From Polytrichum commune (Eukaryota > Streptophyta > Polytrichopsida > Polytrichales > Polytrichaceae), in the NCBI GenBank assembly GCA_950295325.1, contig OX485803.1, forward strand, positions 27,778,001-27,838,000: a stretch of DNA of 60,000 bases, read 5' to 3'. Position 1 is the stretch's first letter, and each line of letters begins with the position of its first letter. Under the pieces are notes generated by a model. That model was not told the origin of the DNA and did no database searches. It saw nothing but the letters and a program-made list of their open reading frames with translations. The position numbers and the translations under genes are program-made. Shown in pieces: positions 21,610 through 33,113 of the stretch.

Positions 21610-24290
21610 ATGGTAAAGTTAGAAATCATCATTGCATTTGCTTCAATGACTTATATTGTAGAATTGTTTTGTTTGGGCTACATTGAATGGATGAACGAGT
21701 GTTCAATAATTTCATCAGTGATAAGTAAATATGTCTTGCTAAGAGTAATTTAGCCATATCTTTCACATAACTTTCTAGCCATATACATATGATTAGGGTC
21801 TAAATAATTTATTATTTATTTTCACTTGTGTATGTATTCGAGGAGATTTTTCACCTATGTATTTGTATGTATATCATTTTTATGAAGGGGCCAATCTTGT
21901 ATATTAGGGTATTAATTTTATGGTCATGCACGCACATGGTTTCCGATTCTGATAGTGAGTGCACCCCCTGAGCATGCCTAAAAAGACCTAAGGGGCAATG
22001 GTTGTTTGTTTTCAAATTCTCAAGAGAACAATGTTGGCTACATTCATCGGAGTGATAACACCACATACGGATGATGATAATAAAAATCATCCAATTTTGC
22101 ACACGTTCCTCTCAAAGATGGCAATTTCATCTAGTTTTTATGATATTTGAGAATTTTATCTAACGATTTTATCCTTGGAAAACCATGAAAAAATCACACA
22201 AGTTGTATTTCTATAATTTGAAGCACAAATTTGGCAAAAATTCGGCATATTTAAGAAATGTTGAGGGGCAAAGCACTTTCGGGAAGAAAATTATAGGTAT
22301 CACAACATTTTTTGATGGATTTTAGTTCATGAGCAACTACACTAAGCAACAAATTTAGAGTGGCCCACACTATTCATCATTGACGAACATAAATCATCTA
22401 GAGTAGCCTACAATGTTAATCATTCAAAGTGGCCCACACTGCACTAATCAAGTATTTAGGGCCATATTGTATCTTATATCACTTACAAGTTTTCTCATAA
22501 CATTATTCAGATCCATAAGAATTTTATGTGGGACTGGCAGTATTTTACAGAATATTCCTCACACTCATACTGAATGTGAAGAATATTTTGCAAAATATTG
22601 TTAGTCCCACAAAGTGTTGTTATGGATTTAAACAATGTTATGCTAATGACGCTTCTTATGAATAAGTAAACAAGATATGTGATCCCGACTTAAATTCAGT
22701 TCATCTACTTTTGGTTTGTTACATTCTGCATCATAAGAATTCTATCATAAAATATTGCCATAAATGATTGAAATTTGGATGAGAAAACATTTAGTAAGTG
22801 ACAGTAATTGCAACATCATAAATTTGTCTACAATGCCCAACTTTTTTGTTGACAAGGAATGACAAAGAATGTTGGTGATATTGAATGGGCGATTTACAAT
22901 TAGTATTGAGCTAGCCAATAGAATTGATGATACTAAATACATTATTTAGTGTAGAGAGAGGTTTCATATGACATTTGGTGTTACATGACAAGTCATGGAG
23001 ACCACTCCAATCAACATGACACACCAATTTGAATGCCACAACGCATCAAAATTTTGGTGTACCATGGGAGTTGTGGTAAAAACTTGCACCTCATAATTTT
23101 TTTGTTAATTCATGTCAATTGAGTCTCAATAAACTAAATGAGGTTCAATTTAGCTCACAAAAAAACAAACAAGAGCTATTCGATGTTTCTATGTGTTTTC
23201 ACCCTCCCCCATGGTAACTGCCATGAACCTTTGCTTAGTTGCAATCTTGTTATTTTACATGGTTTTCTACTCTAAAAAATGCAAGAAAATGGGAAGATAA
23301 CCTCCCTCAATAGTGCTCTCCCAAAATGGCTCATGAATTGATCATGCCACTGTATTGAATGTGAGTGCTTTGCAAAGCTTAGCCTCATGGATATTGTATG
23401 CCTCATTTGGGCATTGACTGATGGATCACCCATGTTTTGTCCCTCGCAAGATTTCTTGAAATTAACTTATAGAATGTACATGTTGCCATGATAATCTTCT
23501 TGATGTAATAATTTTGAATAACAACATTACAACCATGACCCGTTCTCATCTTACTATAGTAGCCTTGGAGGTGTAAGGTTGGAAAATGAATATCTTTTAG
23601 TCTTATCCTTTTGATGACATAGGGCTGAATGTACACCATGTCTACACAATTTCTTCAAGCCTTGCCAAGTCCCTAGATGATTTTTCTTTTAAAAAAAATT
23701 AATTCCTAATTTGGGGGGTTTGGAACTTTATTTGTACGTTGTCTTCTAGCAAGGAGAAAATAAAAGTACACTCATATGTGATATAAATAATAAAAATACA
23801 AGGTATGTATATTGTATCCATGGCACTCAAGTTGTGTATTTGAACCTAAATGTTTAGTATCAATAAGGCTATCAATTGATTTGAAAAGGGCACTTGAGGA
23901 ATAAGTTAAATTATATAGGTGCATTAATGACATGAATGTTAATGACATGATAATAGTTAAAAATGCAAGTGTCTAACCTAATACACGTTTTTGTGCATGG
24001 AGAAGTCAAGGTTGGGTTTCTTAAATGCTCAAGGGTGAACCCTTAAACGTCACCAAGACCTCGACAAGCCTCTACAAACCATGGAAAATGAAATTTGCTT
24101 CTTGTTAAGTCCATTCTTAAGTCACATTTAGAAAGGTTACCCTTATCGAAATAGCTTATCCTTGTAGTGAGGTTCTCTGATTGAAGAAACATGTTAACAA
24201 TAGATATAGACACGGTAAAGTGCAATGTAAAATATAACATATAATTCTTGTAATGTCTAGTATTTTAAACCACTATTTCTACATACAGTA
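21610..24290. other. Intergenic DNA with old dispersed repeats
   Basis: No gene is supported. The stretch at about 22120-22290 (TTTATCCTTGGAAAACCATG, TTTCTATAATTTGAAG, TTGAGGGGCAAAGCACTTTC) is a diverged copy of 37890-38050. The area around 21920-21975 (CGCACATGG...GAGTGCACCCCCTGAG) resembles 49430-49485. These are probably ancient copies of an unnamed interspersed repeat. Confidence 0.55.
22492..22650. repeat. Long imperfect hairpin (foldback MITE or small-RNA locus)
   Basis: The left arm runs CATAACATTATTCAG, ATCCATAAGAATTTTATGTG, GGACTGGCAGTATTTTACAG. It pairs with the reverse complement of ATTTTGCAAAATATTGTTAG and TCCCACAAAGTGTTGTTATG, with a centre near CACTCATACTGAATGTG. Arms are roughly 75 bases with scattered mismatches. 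No clear target duplication was found. Confidence 0.7.
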
Positions 24291-24295
24291 GAACC

Positions 24296-24385
24296 TATCT
24301 AAATTAATATTCTTGGGACCGCCCATGCCGATTAATTTACGGAGGTTATTATTTTATGGAGGATTAATTTAGACAGGTTCTACTG
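24296..24385. mobile_element. 90-bp Tigger-type MITE
   Basis: It lies between TA dinucleotides (24294-24295 and 24386-24387), begins CAGTAGAACCTATCTAAATT and ends with the near-perfect inverse (AATTTAGACAGGTTCTACTG). Nearly the whole element is inverted repeat. CAGTAGAACCT ends with a TA duplication are typical of pogo/Tigger derivatives. Confidence 0.85.
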
Positions 24386-24804
24386 TATGTGTGTGTGTTT
24401 TTTTTTGTTTTTTTAAATTTCTTTATATATATATAATGGATCCCTCACTTCTTCAAAGTAGGCTCAACATAGGTTAGTTTGAACACACTTTACGCCTTGT
24501 CATGAGGATAAATTAAGATTTTGACAACCTTATGTGTTTTGCAAAATTTTCTTTTGTATGAACAACATTTGAGCATTGAATGTCATTGAAGTCATCTCTC
24601 TTTCAAGAAACTTGGAATTTTTCTGTTAAGGGCATCCCCCTAGAGAACCATTAGTTCTTGTAGTTTTGAAACTACAAGATTAATTTTTTTATTAGCTATG
24701 CATGTCACCCATGCTTTTAGACAGTGTCAGCTGGGACTCATTGCAAGCCAATTAGAATCTAACAATAAGAATCTAGAATAGAAAGGTTACCCCTCATAGT
24801 TCTA

Positions 24805-25452
24805 CGGTAATCTCCCGCTTAAGTATGCACTTTGAACCGGAGTTGTTGATGCGCACTTAGTTGGTAGATGCGTACATTATTAATATCACTTTCTAGACCC
24901 TTTGATTCAACGAATTGCAACAAGAAACGGATGAAACTTGAGGCAACATGCTTGACCGAAGCCCAACGATATGAAATCATTGCAAAGATGAGCAAGCCGA
25001 ATGCGCCGAGCAAGCGGGCGCTAAGGCGGGAGTGTGAAGTTAGTGAAGGTGCTATATGGAAAGTTATGGAAACGATGCGAATTGAAGAAGAACCACCTAT
25101 TGATGACAAAATCCAATCTACATAGACATTTGTTGAATCCGAAAGTGCTACCAACTTCAAAGGCTTTGAAGCTCTACTGTCCTTGACATCGACGACCAAT
25201 TACTTTGCTCCGATGTTCAAACAGAAGCTGAGTAGATGTATGATGGACCGTGACGATCGTTTGAAATGTTTCAACGAGACATTAACAATTTGACAACGAA
25301 TGTCAAGCGTAAAAAATTCATGCATTAACGGCAAACAACTATGCATGACATGTTCAAACAATAATGCATGAACCTTGATTTTTGTCAAAAATTGTGCGCA
25401 CTGAACCAGGGTGCGTACTTAAACGTGTGCGTACTTAAGCGGGAGATTATTG
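24805..25452. mobile_element. Short Tigger/pogo-like element with a CENP-B HTH remnant
   Basis: The ends are inverted copies of TAATCTCCCGCTTAAGTA. The outer bases read CGG on the left and CAA (inverted) on the right, both close to CAG, next to TA at 24803-24804 and 25453-25454. The right end has the sub-repeat GTGCGTACTTAA twice. At 648 bp it is too short for a full transposase but keeps an HTH coding remnant, so it is an internally deleted element. Confidence 0.8.
24901..25125 (+). pseudogene. CENP-B-type HTH fragment of a Tigger transposase
   Basis: The frame contains LTEAQRYEIIAKMSKPNAPS, then RALRRECEVSEGAIWKVME. This is the N-terminal helix-turn-helix of CENP-B/Tigger proteins (consensus LT-x-K-xx-I...SKRxLAREFGVSxGTI). 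It ends in TAG at 25123-25125. No DDE domain follows inside the element. It is a relic of the parent transposase, diverged from the one at 8754. Confidence 0.7.
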
Positions 25453-25454
25453 TA

Positions 25455-27720
25455 AAACCCTAGCGTGGAATTATTTAATGTGAGTTGCTATACTTCTCTA
25501 GTCATGTTGGAATAACGTGGGTCCAAGACCCAGGTCTTCCCTTAACCTTCCTTGAGACTTTTGACAAACACCTCAAATAGAATAAAGTAGTCACCTTACA
25601 TTTTGAATTAATAAATTACCCATTTGTTTTCATAGAAATAACTATTTTTCTACTAAAAATTTAGAGAGTTTAGAAATGATATTGCCCATGTTAATTCTCA
25701 TTATGAAAAATGGTGTGGGCTCTAGAAAATTAACACAAAGCTCAATAATAGGACTCTTTAGTGCACCTATCATAACAATGTGACATTTTGACATTATAGT
25801 CTTTGGCCACAATTTTATGTTCGTTGTTTATTTGATCTTTTGGCACTCACAAGTTTGCATCATTGGCTATGGTTTTTACATACAATGTTGGCTAAACCAT
25901 ATTATGAAATATTATGCTCATTAGAGTTATCTTCTAACTAATCATGTGTTTGGGATGGAGTTCAAATCAGTGTGCCAATATTAAAAACATGCAATTAGTG
26001 CAAGAGATGATTAGCAAATCCAAATCGTGCCAGTATCCACATTCCTCATAATTTTTGGAACTCATATGAACATCTTATTAACTATCAAAGTGAAAATTCT
26101 CATGCTCATTAAGCAGTCATGTATGTGCCCCCAATCACGTTCACGTTCACGATTCAATGCTTAGGATATATTTCGAGCACGGAGCCCAATCTGTTTTAAA
26201 CAAATGTATTTTTGGTGGTGTCCAGATTTTTCCTATGTTGGATTCAGACACGTCGACCTTAACAAACCCCAGAAACTAATTGAAAACCTAAAACTCCACC
26301 CACATAGCATCATCACCTGTCCGACTTGATAGGTTACACCATTACTACTACCCAAGCTACAAATGTAACACTCCTCATCACACTGACACATGCATTCACG
26401 CTGTTTCGCAAGACCCCAGAAACAATGAGGACAGCAGATCACCGAAACCCAACTGCAAATTACACAACCTCACAAACCACAACTTAGCAGCTAGGAAAGT
26501 TGAAAACCGTACCGAGAAGCATCCCCTGCGTGGCTGTCCACACTGAATCCTTAACCACAGCTGCTACCTAATACACGTCTCCACTACACATGCATCCCCG
26601 TTCTCTCCCAAGGCATTCGAGAGTAGCAGAAGACCGAGGACTTCGATGACGTTGCGGAGCAGGATATTCAATCCCAAGCAGAAGGAGGAAGCTGATTCAG
26701 AGCATGTGCTCTACTTCCTTGGGTTGGGGATGGAAAGGGTTAAGGAAATGGATGGGAAGTGGAAGGGGCAATTATCCCATATCGATCGGCGGCGGGAGTG
26801 GGTCATCTCAGTATATAAAAAGAAGGAGGACGCTGCAAACGCATCACTACGCTTGAGGCAACGATGCAGTTAATGATGTGAAACCGAGACGCGTCAATTG
26901 CTGGTTGAAAACTATTTCCAAACCCCCTGCGGTGCCCGCGAGGGCACCCCAGAATTTCTGAAAGGCCTGCCGCAGGCTCAGGCCTCTACCAAAAGAACAC
27001 TAAATTGGACTGCATGAGCCCTAGATGGTTACTGTTAGCACCATAGCTGGTTCGTGCAAAAATAATTCCCAAATAAAAACCCGAGAAAAATCAGAAATTA
27101 TGAGTCCAATCAAACGAATAAGTGAAAATTTACATTAGAAAAAAATGAATAATGGAAAATTTGGACTCTTCTAAGCTCCAACCGTGTCAACGTGTTATAA
27201 GAGGCTGCATGATTACGCGTTAATGGCTCGGCGTCTTGCTCACGAGCTTCACGAGGTTGCTCAAGTCACGGGACAAAAAACACCGAGCACTTCCCAACGC
27301 TACCCATAAAATGCCTTGCCTTCATCTTGCTTAGTAAGTGTAAAGGAGGGGCTCATGAGGGCGAGGAGACCCAAAGGCTTATACACCGGGAGCAGCTCTA
27401 CCAACCTATACCTAACCATCATTTTTGTGATTTTATATTTGCAAATCATGTTGTTCTCATTCGTTAAGGGGTTAAGATACACGTTGCTGGATTTTGTGTT
27501 GAGAGCGTGGGATGGCTTGAATATGCTTTGTACAGGGTTGGTGATTCTACAGTTTTCATTATGTTCACCCTCTGTCTGTTTAAATTTCCAACTGAGATTC
27601 TGGATGTCAGGATTTTGGTGCATTTTTGTTGTGAATTTGTTTGATATAGGACAAGAAGGATAAGTGATAAGGGTCTATTTAGTGAGAGCAAATTTAAAAC
27701 AATCCAGGTCTGATGTGCAG
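25455..27720. other. Intergenic DNA, upstream of the EFG1-like pseudogene
   Basis: No recognised gene is present. About 25990-26230 is a diverged copy of 36380-36610 (shared words AATTCTCATGCTCATTAA / AGATTCTCATGTTCATTAA and GGAGCTCATAT / GGAACTCATAT). A plus-strand frame at 26646-26873 (words SRIFNPKQKEEADSEH, WKGQLSHIDRRREWV) is basic and open but unrecognised. The first exon of the EFG1-like gene should lie in or beyond this stretch; I could not find it. Confidence 0.45.
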
Positions 27721-28125
27721 GATTTACCTGCAGAGGTGATAGAAGCTTAGCACAAACGCTTGGATGAACTAAAGCAACAATCTGATCAACATGCCACAGC
27801 TGAGCTTGAGCGAAAGATGTCCCTGCGCTACCGCAAGGTTAAATTTTCTGGTAACCCAGTGATTATGTGCATCACAGATTACTCTGCTTTGGAATTGAAT
27901 GAGGGAGGACCTAAACCTTTGATTCTTCACAACTTTAGTTTAGCAGTTTCACAACCAAAAGTCATGAATACTATGTCACTAGAATTTGGGTTCACTCAAT
28001 TGATAAGATAGAGTCTGGTGATTGACTTATTACAGAGAGGAGAAAAATTGAGCGCAGAATCAAGCGAACAGAAAAGCAGCAGAGAACATTGTTGGACCAC
28101 CCATTTGAGGATAGTACACAATAGC

Positions 28126-31100
28126 TGTGAGCCCTAAACCACCACCCTTTGTGCGTCTGTGTCCGGGTGTGGGCTAGGCACTCACATGTATTGAAATACT
28201 CATTTTTCCCCAGTCAATCCATTCCAAGCCATGAGGAACAACACCGAGTGCACACACTCTTCATAATCAAATGTCATTAAGCCACGACATTATTATGAAT
28301 GCTCAAAACCATAATGAGTCTTAATTTCCCAACCAAGTTAGATTTTTGGTAAACACCTACAATTTCAGCCGAAGGCATTACACATGTCTAAGCATTGAGA
28401 AATGCTTACACTTGCTCATGGGTGAATAGAGTCACAAGTTGGCTTCCGAAGTCATCTACCACACATCACCTAATCCAATCTCAACCCAACTGAACCCAAC
28501 TTGCCGGGTGCCCCTAACTACGACTCCCCTGTTTTCCCAAGCCACCTAATTTCAGTGCCATGTGTCCCCTTCTGCCCCAGACAGCCCGAGGCTCCCCTGG
28601 AGCTGGAAGTTCAGCTCCATACCCTGCCTTATGAGCCCGTCCACATCCACATATCCACTTCCCTCTGGCCCAACGGAGTCAGCGTTTTCCCCCACACTGA
28701 AGCCTTTGATCAGCTCCTCCCAGGTTCCTGTCTGCCCTTGCAGACGCAATGCAACACGGTTGAGGGAGATCTTACCCTCAAACCCGCCTAGCCGCGGCCC
28801 TGAGTGCGGTGATTCAGTGGTCCAATGTTCTTCCTCCACTTCCACTCAAAATCCCTCCCCTCAACCTCGTTCAGCAGATCAGAAGTAATGTGCCTTCATG
28901 CCTTGCCGCCCAATCTACATTTGATTGGATCAGGTCCAGAATTCTTCACAAACCACCGCATTCTCATGAGAGAGTTCGGAACTCCCACCTTCATCACTAA
29001 TCTAATTCGCTGAGCAGGGTAAGAGTCGATCAGGTTCTCAGTCGAATTATCCCATTTTCCTTCTTCAAGAGACGGCGGTGCCTGCATTGTTCGTCCCAGT
29101 CCTTTAATCCCTGGACCCAACTGGTGTATGCTCAAAATTCCTTCTACAACTGAGAGCTTGCTCCTCTCCCTCGCAACCAATTCTTGGCTCCCTCAATCTA
29201 CCCCTGAATCACAACCCACTTCCCTGTTCTACCCAGTGGCGCCGCACCGGCTACTTTCCCTGCCGTTCTTCCGAGAGAGAGATAAGAGATCCAGCCTCTC
29301 GCACTTCAGGGCTCCCCCCTCAGGAGCAGAAATTGCGACTCCCAATCCACCTGTGAGGCACCCCCCATCCCCAAAACCAGCGATGCCAAGCCCGAGAATG
29401 GACAATAATCTGTGGCATAAGAGCAACCTACCCCCACACGTCCTAATTACTTGTTTTTGGCATTTTCACACATTTTAATCTAAATCCAGCAATCCTTGAA
29501 CTTCAATCCCTCCTAACTCCTAAGCCATTACTCAACACTTATACTAACCCTTAGCTAACTGTAGTATGTTTTTGCTATGTCTTAAAAAACAAAACCCAGG
29601 GAACTAGATCTCAAGGAAGACTGAGCTAGTGTCTATAAGGGTTAATGTCACATTGGATTAAGGTTCTTAATAACATTATGTGGTAATTCTCATTCTTTAC
29701 TCTCTTCAATCTTAACTTATCCCATTCTTACTCTCTCTCTCTTATTAATTCATTCGTGATGGTTCCGCCGTGAGTGTTGTCAGTCCTATCTTCAGGTAGG
29801 TGCTATCACTCTAAGGCTTGGACCTAATTCAGTCGTGAAGCTCAACAACTTGGCAAATGGTCAACTAACTCATAGGCGGGACAACACGTCCAAATCACGT
29901 CTTTTAAGTAACCATCTTTGTCTTTATTTGTGATAAATTATGCTTGTGATCAATTCAAATTAATTCCTCTTAATTCACTTACAATTACCGGGTGAGTCTT
30001 CAGAAACTGTAACCACCACCGTCATCTTCCGATCAACCTGGTAATCCATCTCAAAGAACATCCCTTCCATCAATACATCAAACATGTATAATTTTATCAA
30101 GCTATACCCATTGATTAACAAGCTTTTATTATCCAAAAGATTTACATATAGGTAATCTCATCTCATAAGATAAAGTTTTCTTTTGACTACATTGGTATTG
30201 TCCCTAGCATCTCTCACTCAAACTGTCTACCCTCTCTTATCCTGATTGGCGATATGCTGCTGACTTGCCCAGGAGATATCCTATCTTAGGTACTTACCGC
30301 AAGGTAAGGTCTACAGTGGCTATAGCTCTCAGTCACGGCTATGGCCTCTCACCTTCTCTCGGGTAAGGTTCTGCCTATCTCAGGCCTCTTAGACTATAAC
30401 GCTCACACACTGGCTATTTGCCTTCTCTGAACCTAGCCTAAGTCTTAGTCCCTCTAATTATTGCCTTAGATCCATACTCAGGCTATTGGCCTTTCGTCTC
30501 TCCTCTTAGGCTATGGCCTGATGTTATCTCTTTCACTCTCATTTGCCTGCAATAGTTTTCTTGGTGGCCTCTTGCCAGAAAACTCAAACTCTCATAATGT
30601 GCGGCCACTCACTGGCTTTGCACACCGACTCAACAACTTCATAAAGTATTGCTCTCAGGATATATGCTTGTGTCTCAATCTCAACATACTATTGCCTCTA
30701 CCAGTATCGTCTCTTACGAATCTCTCACATTTCAACTGTTTCATTCTTTTCTCAGCCTATCGCCCAAACATATTTGCTTATCCTCGACTTAGCCTTTTAG
30801 CGATCACATTTACACTCTCTAACATAGTCTTACTCAAACTGACTCTTCCTTTCCCCTCTTACAACTCAAGAGCACTCCTAATTGTACTTCCAGACCATTT
30901 TACCCTCTTGACAGATTATATGCCTATTTCGACACTCTTGACTATCGCCAACAAGTTTCACTGCTTAAATTACTTTGTTGGCATAAATTCCAGGTTAAGA
31001 CAAACTCTCATCACTCTCTCAGCCATAACTCGAGACGACTTGCTTTGCATCAAACAACCACACTTAGTATCAGAATTCATTACACAAACACACCAAGACC

Positions 31101-31623
31101 CTTGCTCATCAAAATAATACTTTGCTCATATTCAAATGTTATATTGCCAAAGACTCAATCACTGAGGTCTGATGCCGCTAAAGCCTATTGCTACACTAGG
31201 AGACTATGCCTGATTTCTAACTTTGGAAAATAGCCTATTCGATTCTTGGTTCGCCTCCTCCTTGTGCTAACGAAGGGGGAGGAGTTGGTTAGAAGCCATA
31301 ACCGCTTCTTGATGGCGATAGCCTCCGACTGCCGCTCGGGATGACGTTCAAAGTCTATTTGCCGGATTCATGAATGTCATTAAATTTTGAGAATGGCCTA
31401 ATTCGGCTAGGCGATAGCCAAAAAAATGGTCTTACACTAACCTTCGAATCAATTCTTCAAGCCTCCAACCCAAAAATAACTTCACCATAGCCTTTAAACT
31501 CAATCCACGCCTAAAGCTTGAAAGCCTAGCTCTTTTATTTTTTTGATCATTCGATGTTATTCAAAAGCCTAAAGTTCTAATCATTTTAGGATCAAGAACA
31601 AATGTGGGCACAATATTGGGCTC
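28126..31623 (-). mobile_element. LTR-A copy 3, reverse orientation, with a nested LTR-B
   Basis: The left end reads TGTGAGCCCTAAACCACCAC, the reverse complement of the GGTGGTGGGTTTGGCCTCACA end of copy 1. The right end reads AATGTGGGCACAATATTGGG then CTC, matching the inverted start. The target duplication atagc occurs at 28121-28125 and 31624-31628. The last three bases (ACA) seem deleted at the right end. Without the nested LTR-B (29560-31436) and its duplication the element is about 1.6 kb. It lies inside an exon of the EFG1-like pseudogene. Confidence 0.75.
29560..31436. mobile_element. Solo LTR, family B, copy 2
   Basis: It begins TGTAGTATG and ends GGTCTTACA, flanked by ctaac (29555-29559 and 31437-31441). 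Its start (AAAACAAAACCCAGGGAAC, CTGAGCTAGTGTCTATAAGG) and end (GGCTAGGCGATAGCC) match copy 1 at 19726. It has the same abundance of GCTATTGCC / GGCGATA motifs. It is nested in LTR-A copy 3, so it is younger than that insertion. Confidence 0.85.
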
Positions 31624-32524
31624 ATAGCAGCTCGCAAACCTTGCTGAACAGCTTCATCTCCTCAAAGAAGATCTTGAGTATGTTTGAGTATGTCATTCAG
31701 TTACTCTCACTTCCTTCCGAGTCTTGAGCCTTAAGAGTCCATGATAACCATGAGTTGTATCTTTTTGCATTATGGACTAGTATGGATATATGCGGGTTGG
31801 GGGAACAGACGAATCTTGTTCGTACACATCAATCTTGTTACAGTCTGAGGTGTTTATTGTGTAACCTTATTTTCTTGTTTCCTTTGGTTGAGAAGCTGGT
31901 GGCATTGATTTCAAGTGTTCTTCTAGTTTGAATGTTTGTTGAGTCAGTTGGTGTTCTTGGGTTAGAAGTTGAAAAATATGACTTGTCTCATGCACATCAA
32001 AGTAGGATTTGAAGCCGAGTTTCTCATTTGTAGCTAGAGCTCATGCAAATTGTAGTCTTAATTTGAAGTAGTCATTATGGTAAGTGCATTCTCATCATAC
32101 TGATCCTTTTGCAATGATTATTTATCTTGGGAATTGCAGTATTTTCCAAAGACAGAGAAGTACATCTCTTTGAACATGGGGAAAGATGATGATGAGCTTG
32201 TGAAGAAGCGTATAGAGTTGCGTGAAAGAATCAAAGCCAACCTTCTAGCTGTGGCAGTTGCTGGACTTGATCTAGAAGGTAGTTCAAGTTTGACAAGGTT
32301 CAATATCCACATGTGTTCTTGGGATTGCTATATTCTACTATGTAGTGAGTATTTCAAGAGAGATTGAAGTTTTTGTGGCAACTGATCCATTTTTTTTTTG
32401 TGGGCACTGCAGACACGGGCAGTGAGGATGAAGCAATGGACATGATTGAAGATGATTCCTTCATTGCAGGCTCCTCCAGTGATGATGCCAATACTTATGA
32501 TGAATGGATTGACAAGAGTCCAAG

Positions 32525-33113
32525 GTGAGGATAGAGTTTGATAATGCTACTGCAATTGAGTGTTCTTATTATTATTTTCGGGTTGAGAATTTAGGTTTGT
32601 GTTTCAAGACAGGATGCATGGGGTTTAACTGGTAACTTGGAAATGTAATTAGAGTGGATTTGGATTCTTGGAACTATGTTCCTGGATCTTGACTTATTTG
32701 TTTAAGTCCGGTTTTTCAGAAATCTATCTTAAGCATAAATGCCTGTGAGTGAGATCATGTAGACAAAATTACATTTTGATTTGGATTTTATGTGTGGATT
32801 GTTGATTGCAGCTTACTGCCTTAACATAGCTCACTTTACCTTGCCTTGAATGTTCTTGGTTATGAGAAATCTAGTTCTTTGAATCCATACTAGTTCAATA
32901 GAACCTAATTGTCTATGTAAGTTACTTCACATTGTGAGAGAACTCTACTACATTCATAAAAATGAACATCATATGTAGACAATGATGATAATGTTACGTA
33001 GACAATGGTGGTTAGTTGAATGACTTGTGCAATATTTAACTTTATGCGTAAATTCCGAACACATTTATGCAAATGAAAATTTGTGAAATAATACACTTAC
33101 ACAATCAAAATTG
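32525..33113. other. Intron or flank after the last recognised EFG1-like exon
   Basis: It begins with a donor-like GTGAGG at 32525. The sequence is AT-rich with no further exon that I can recognise, so the 3' end of the EFG1-like gene is missing or too diverged. Confidence 0.4.

Larger units (their letters stand above)
27721..32524 (+). pseudogene. EFG1: EFG1-like rRNA-processing protein, interrupted multi-exon pseudogene
   Basis: Four exon pieces follow the EFG1 order. Exon a (27721-27850) has DLPAEVIEA, then KRLDELKQQSDQH and ERKMSLRYRKVKF. Exon b/c (28036-28125, resuming at 31629-31687) has SERRKIERRIKR and LAEQLHLLKEDLEYV. Exon d (32140-32278) has YFPKTEKYISL and RERIKANLLAVAVAGLDLE. Exon e (32413-32524) has DTGSEDEAMDM and FIAGSSSDDANTYDEWIDK. 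Introns are GT-AG (27851-28035, 31688-32139, 32279-32412; donors GTAACC, GTATGT, GTAGTT). EFG1 is a nucleolar factor for early 18S rRNA processing. The first and last exons were not found. Three stops (TAG 27748-27750, TAG 28122-28124, TGA 31685-31687) each fit a C-to-T change, and an LTR splits the second exon. It is probably a dead duplicate, with the working copy elsewhere. Confidence 0.85.

Noticed and set aside
27316-27663. A hydrophobic 115-residue frame upstream of the EFG1-like exon as a membrane protein gene
   Set aside because: It has overlapping minus frames of equal length, no start context and no family. It lies in a probable intron or flank.
30521-31117. A 198-residue frame in LTR-B copy 2
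   Set aside because: It is inside an LTR, has no known domain, and is not conserved in copy 1.
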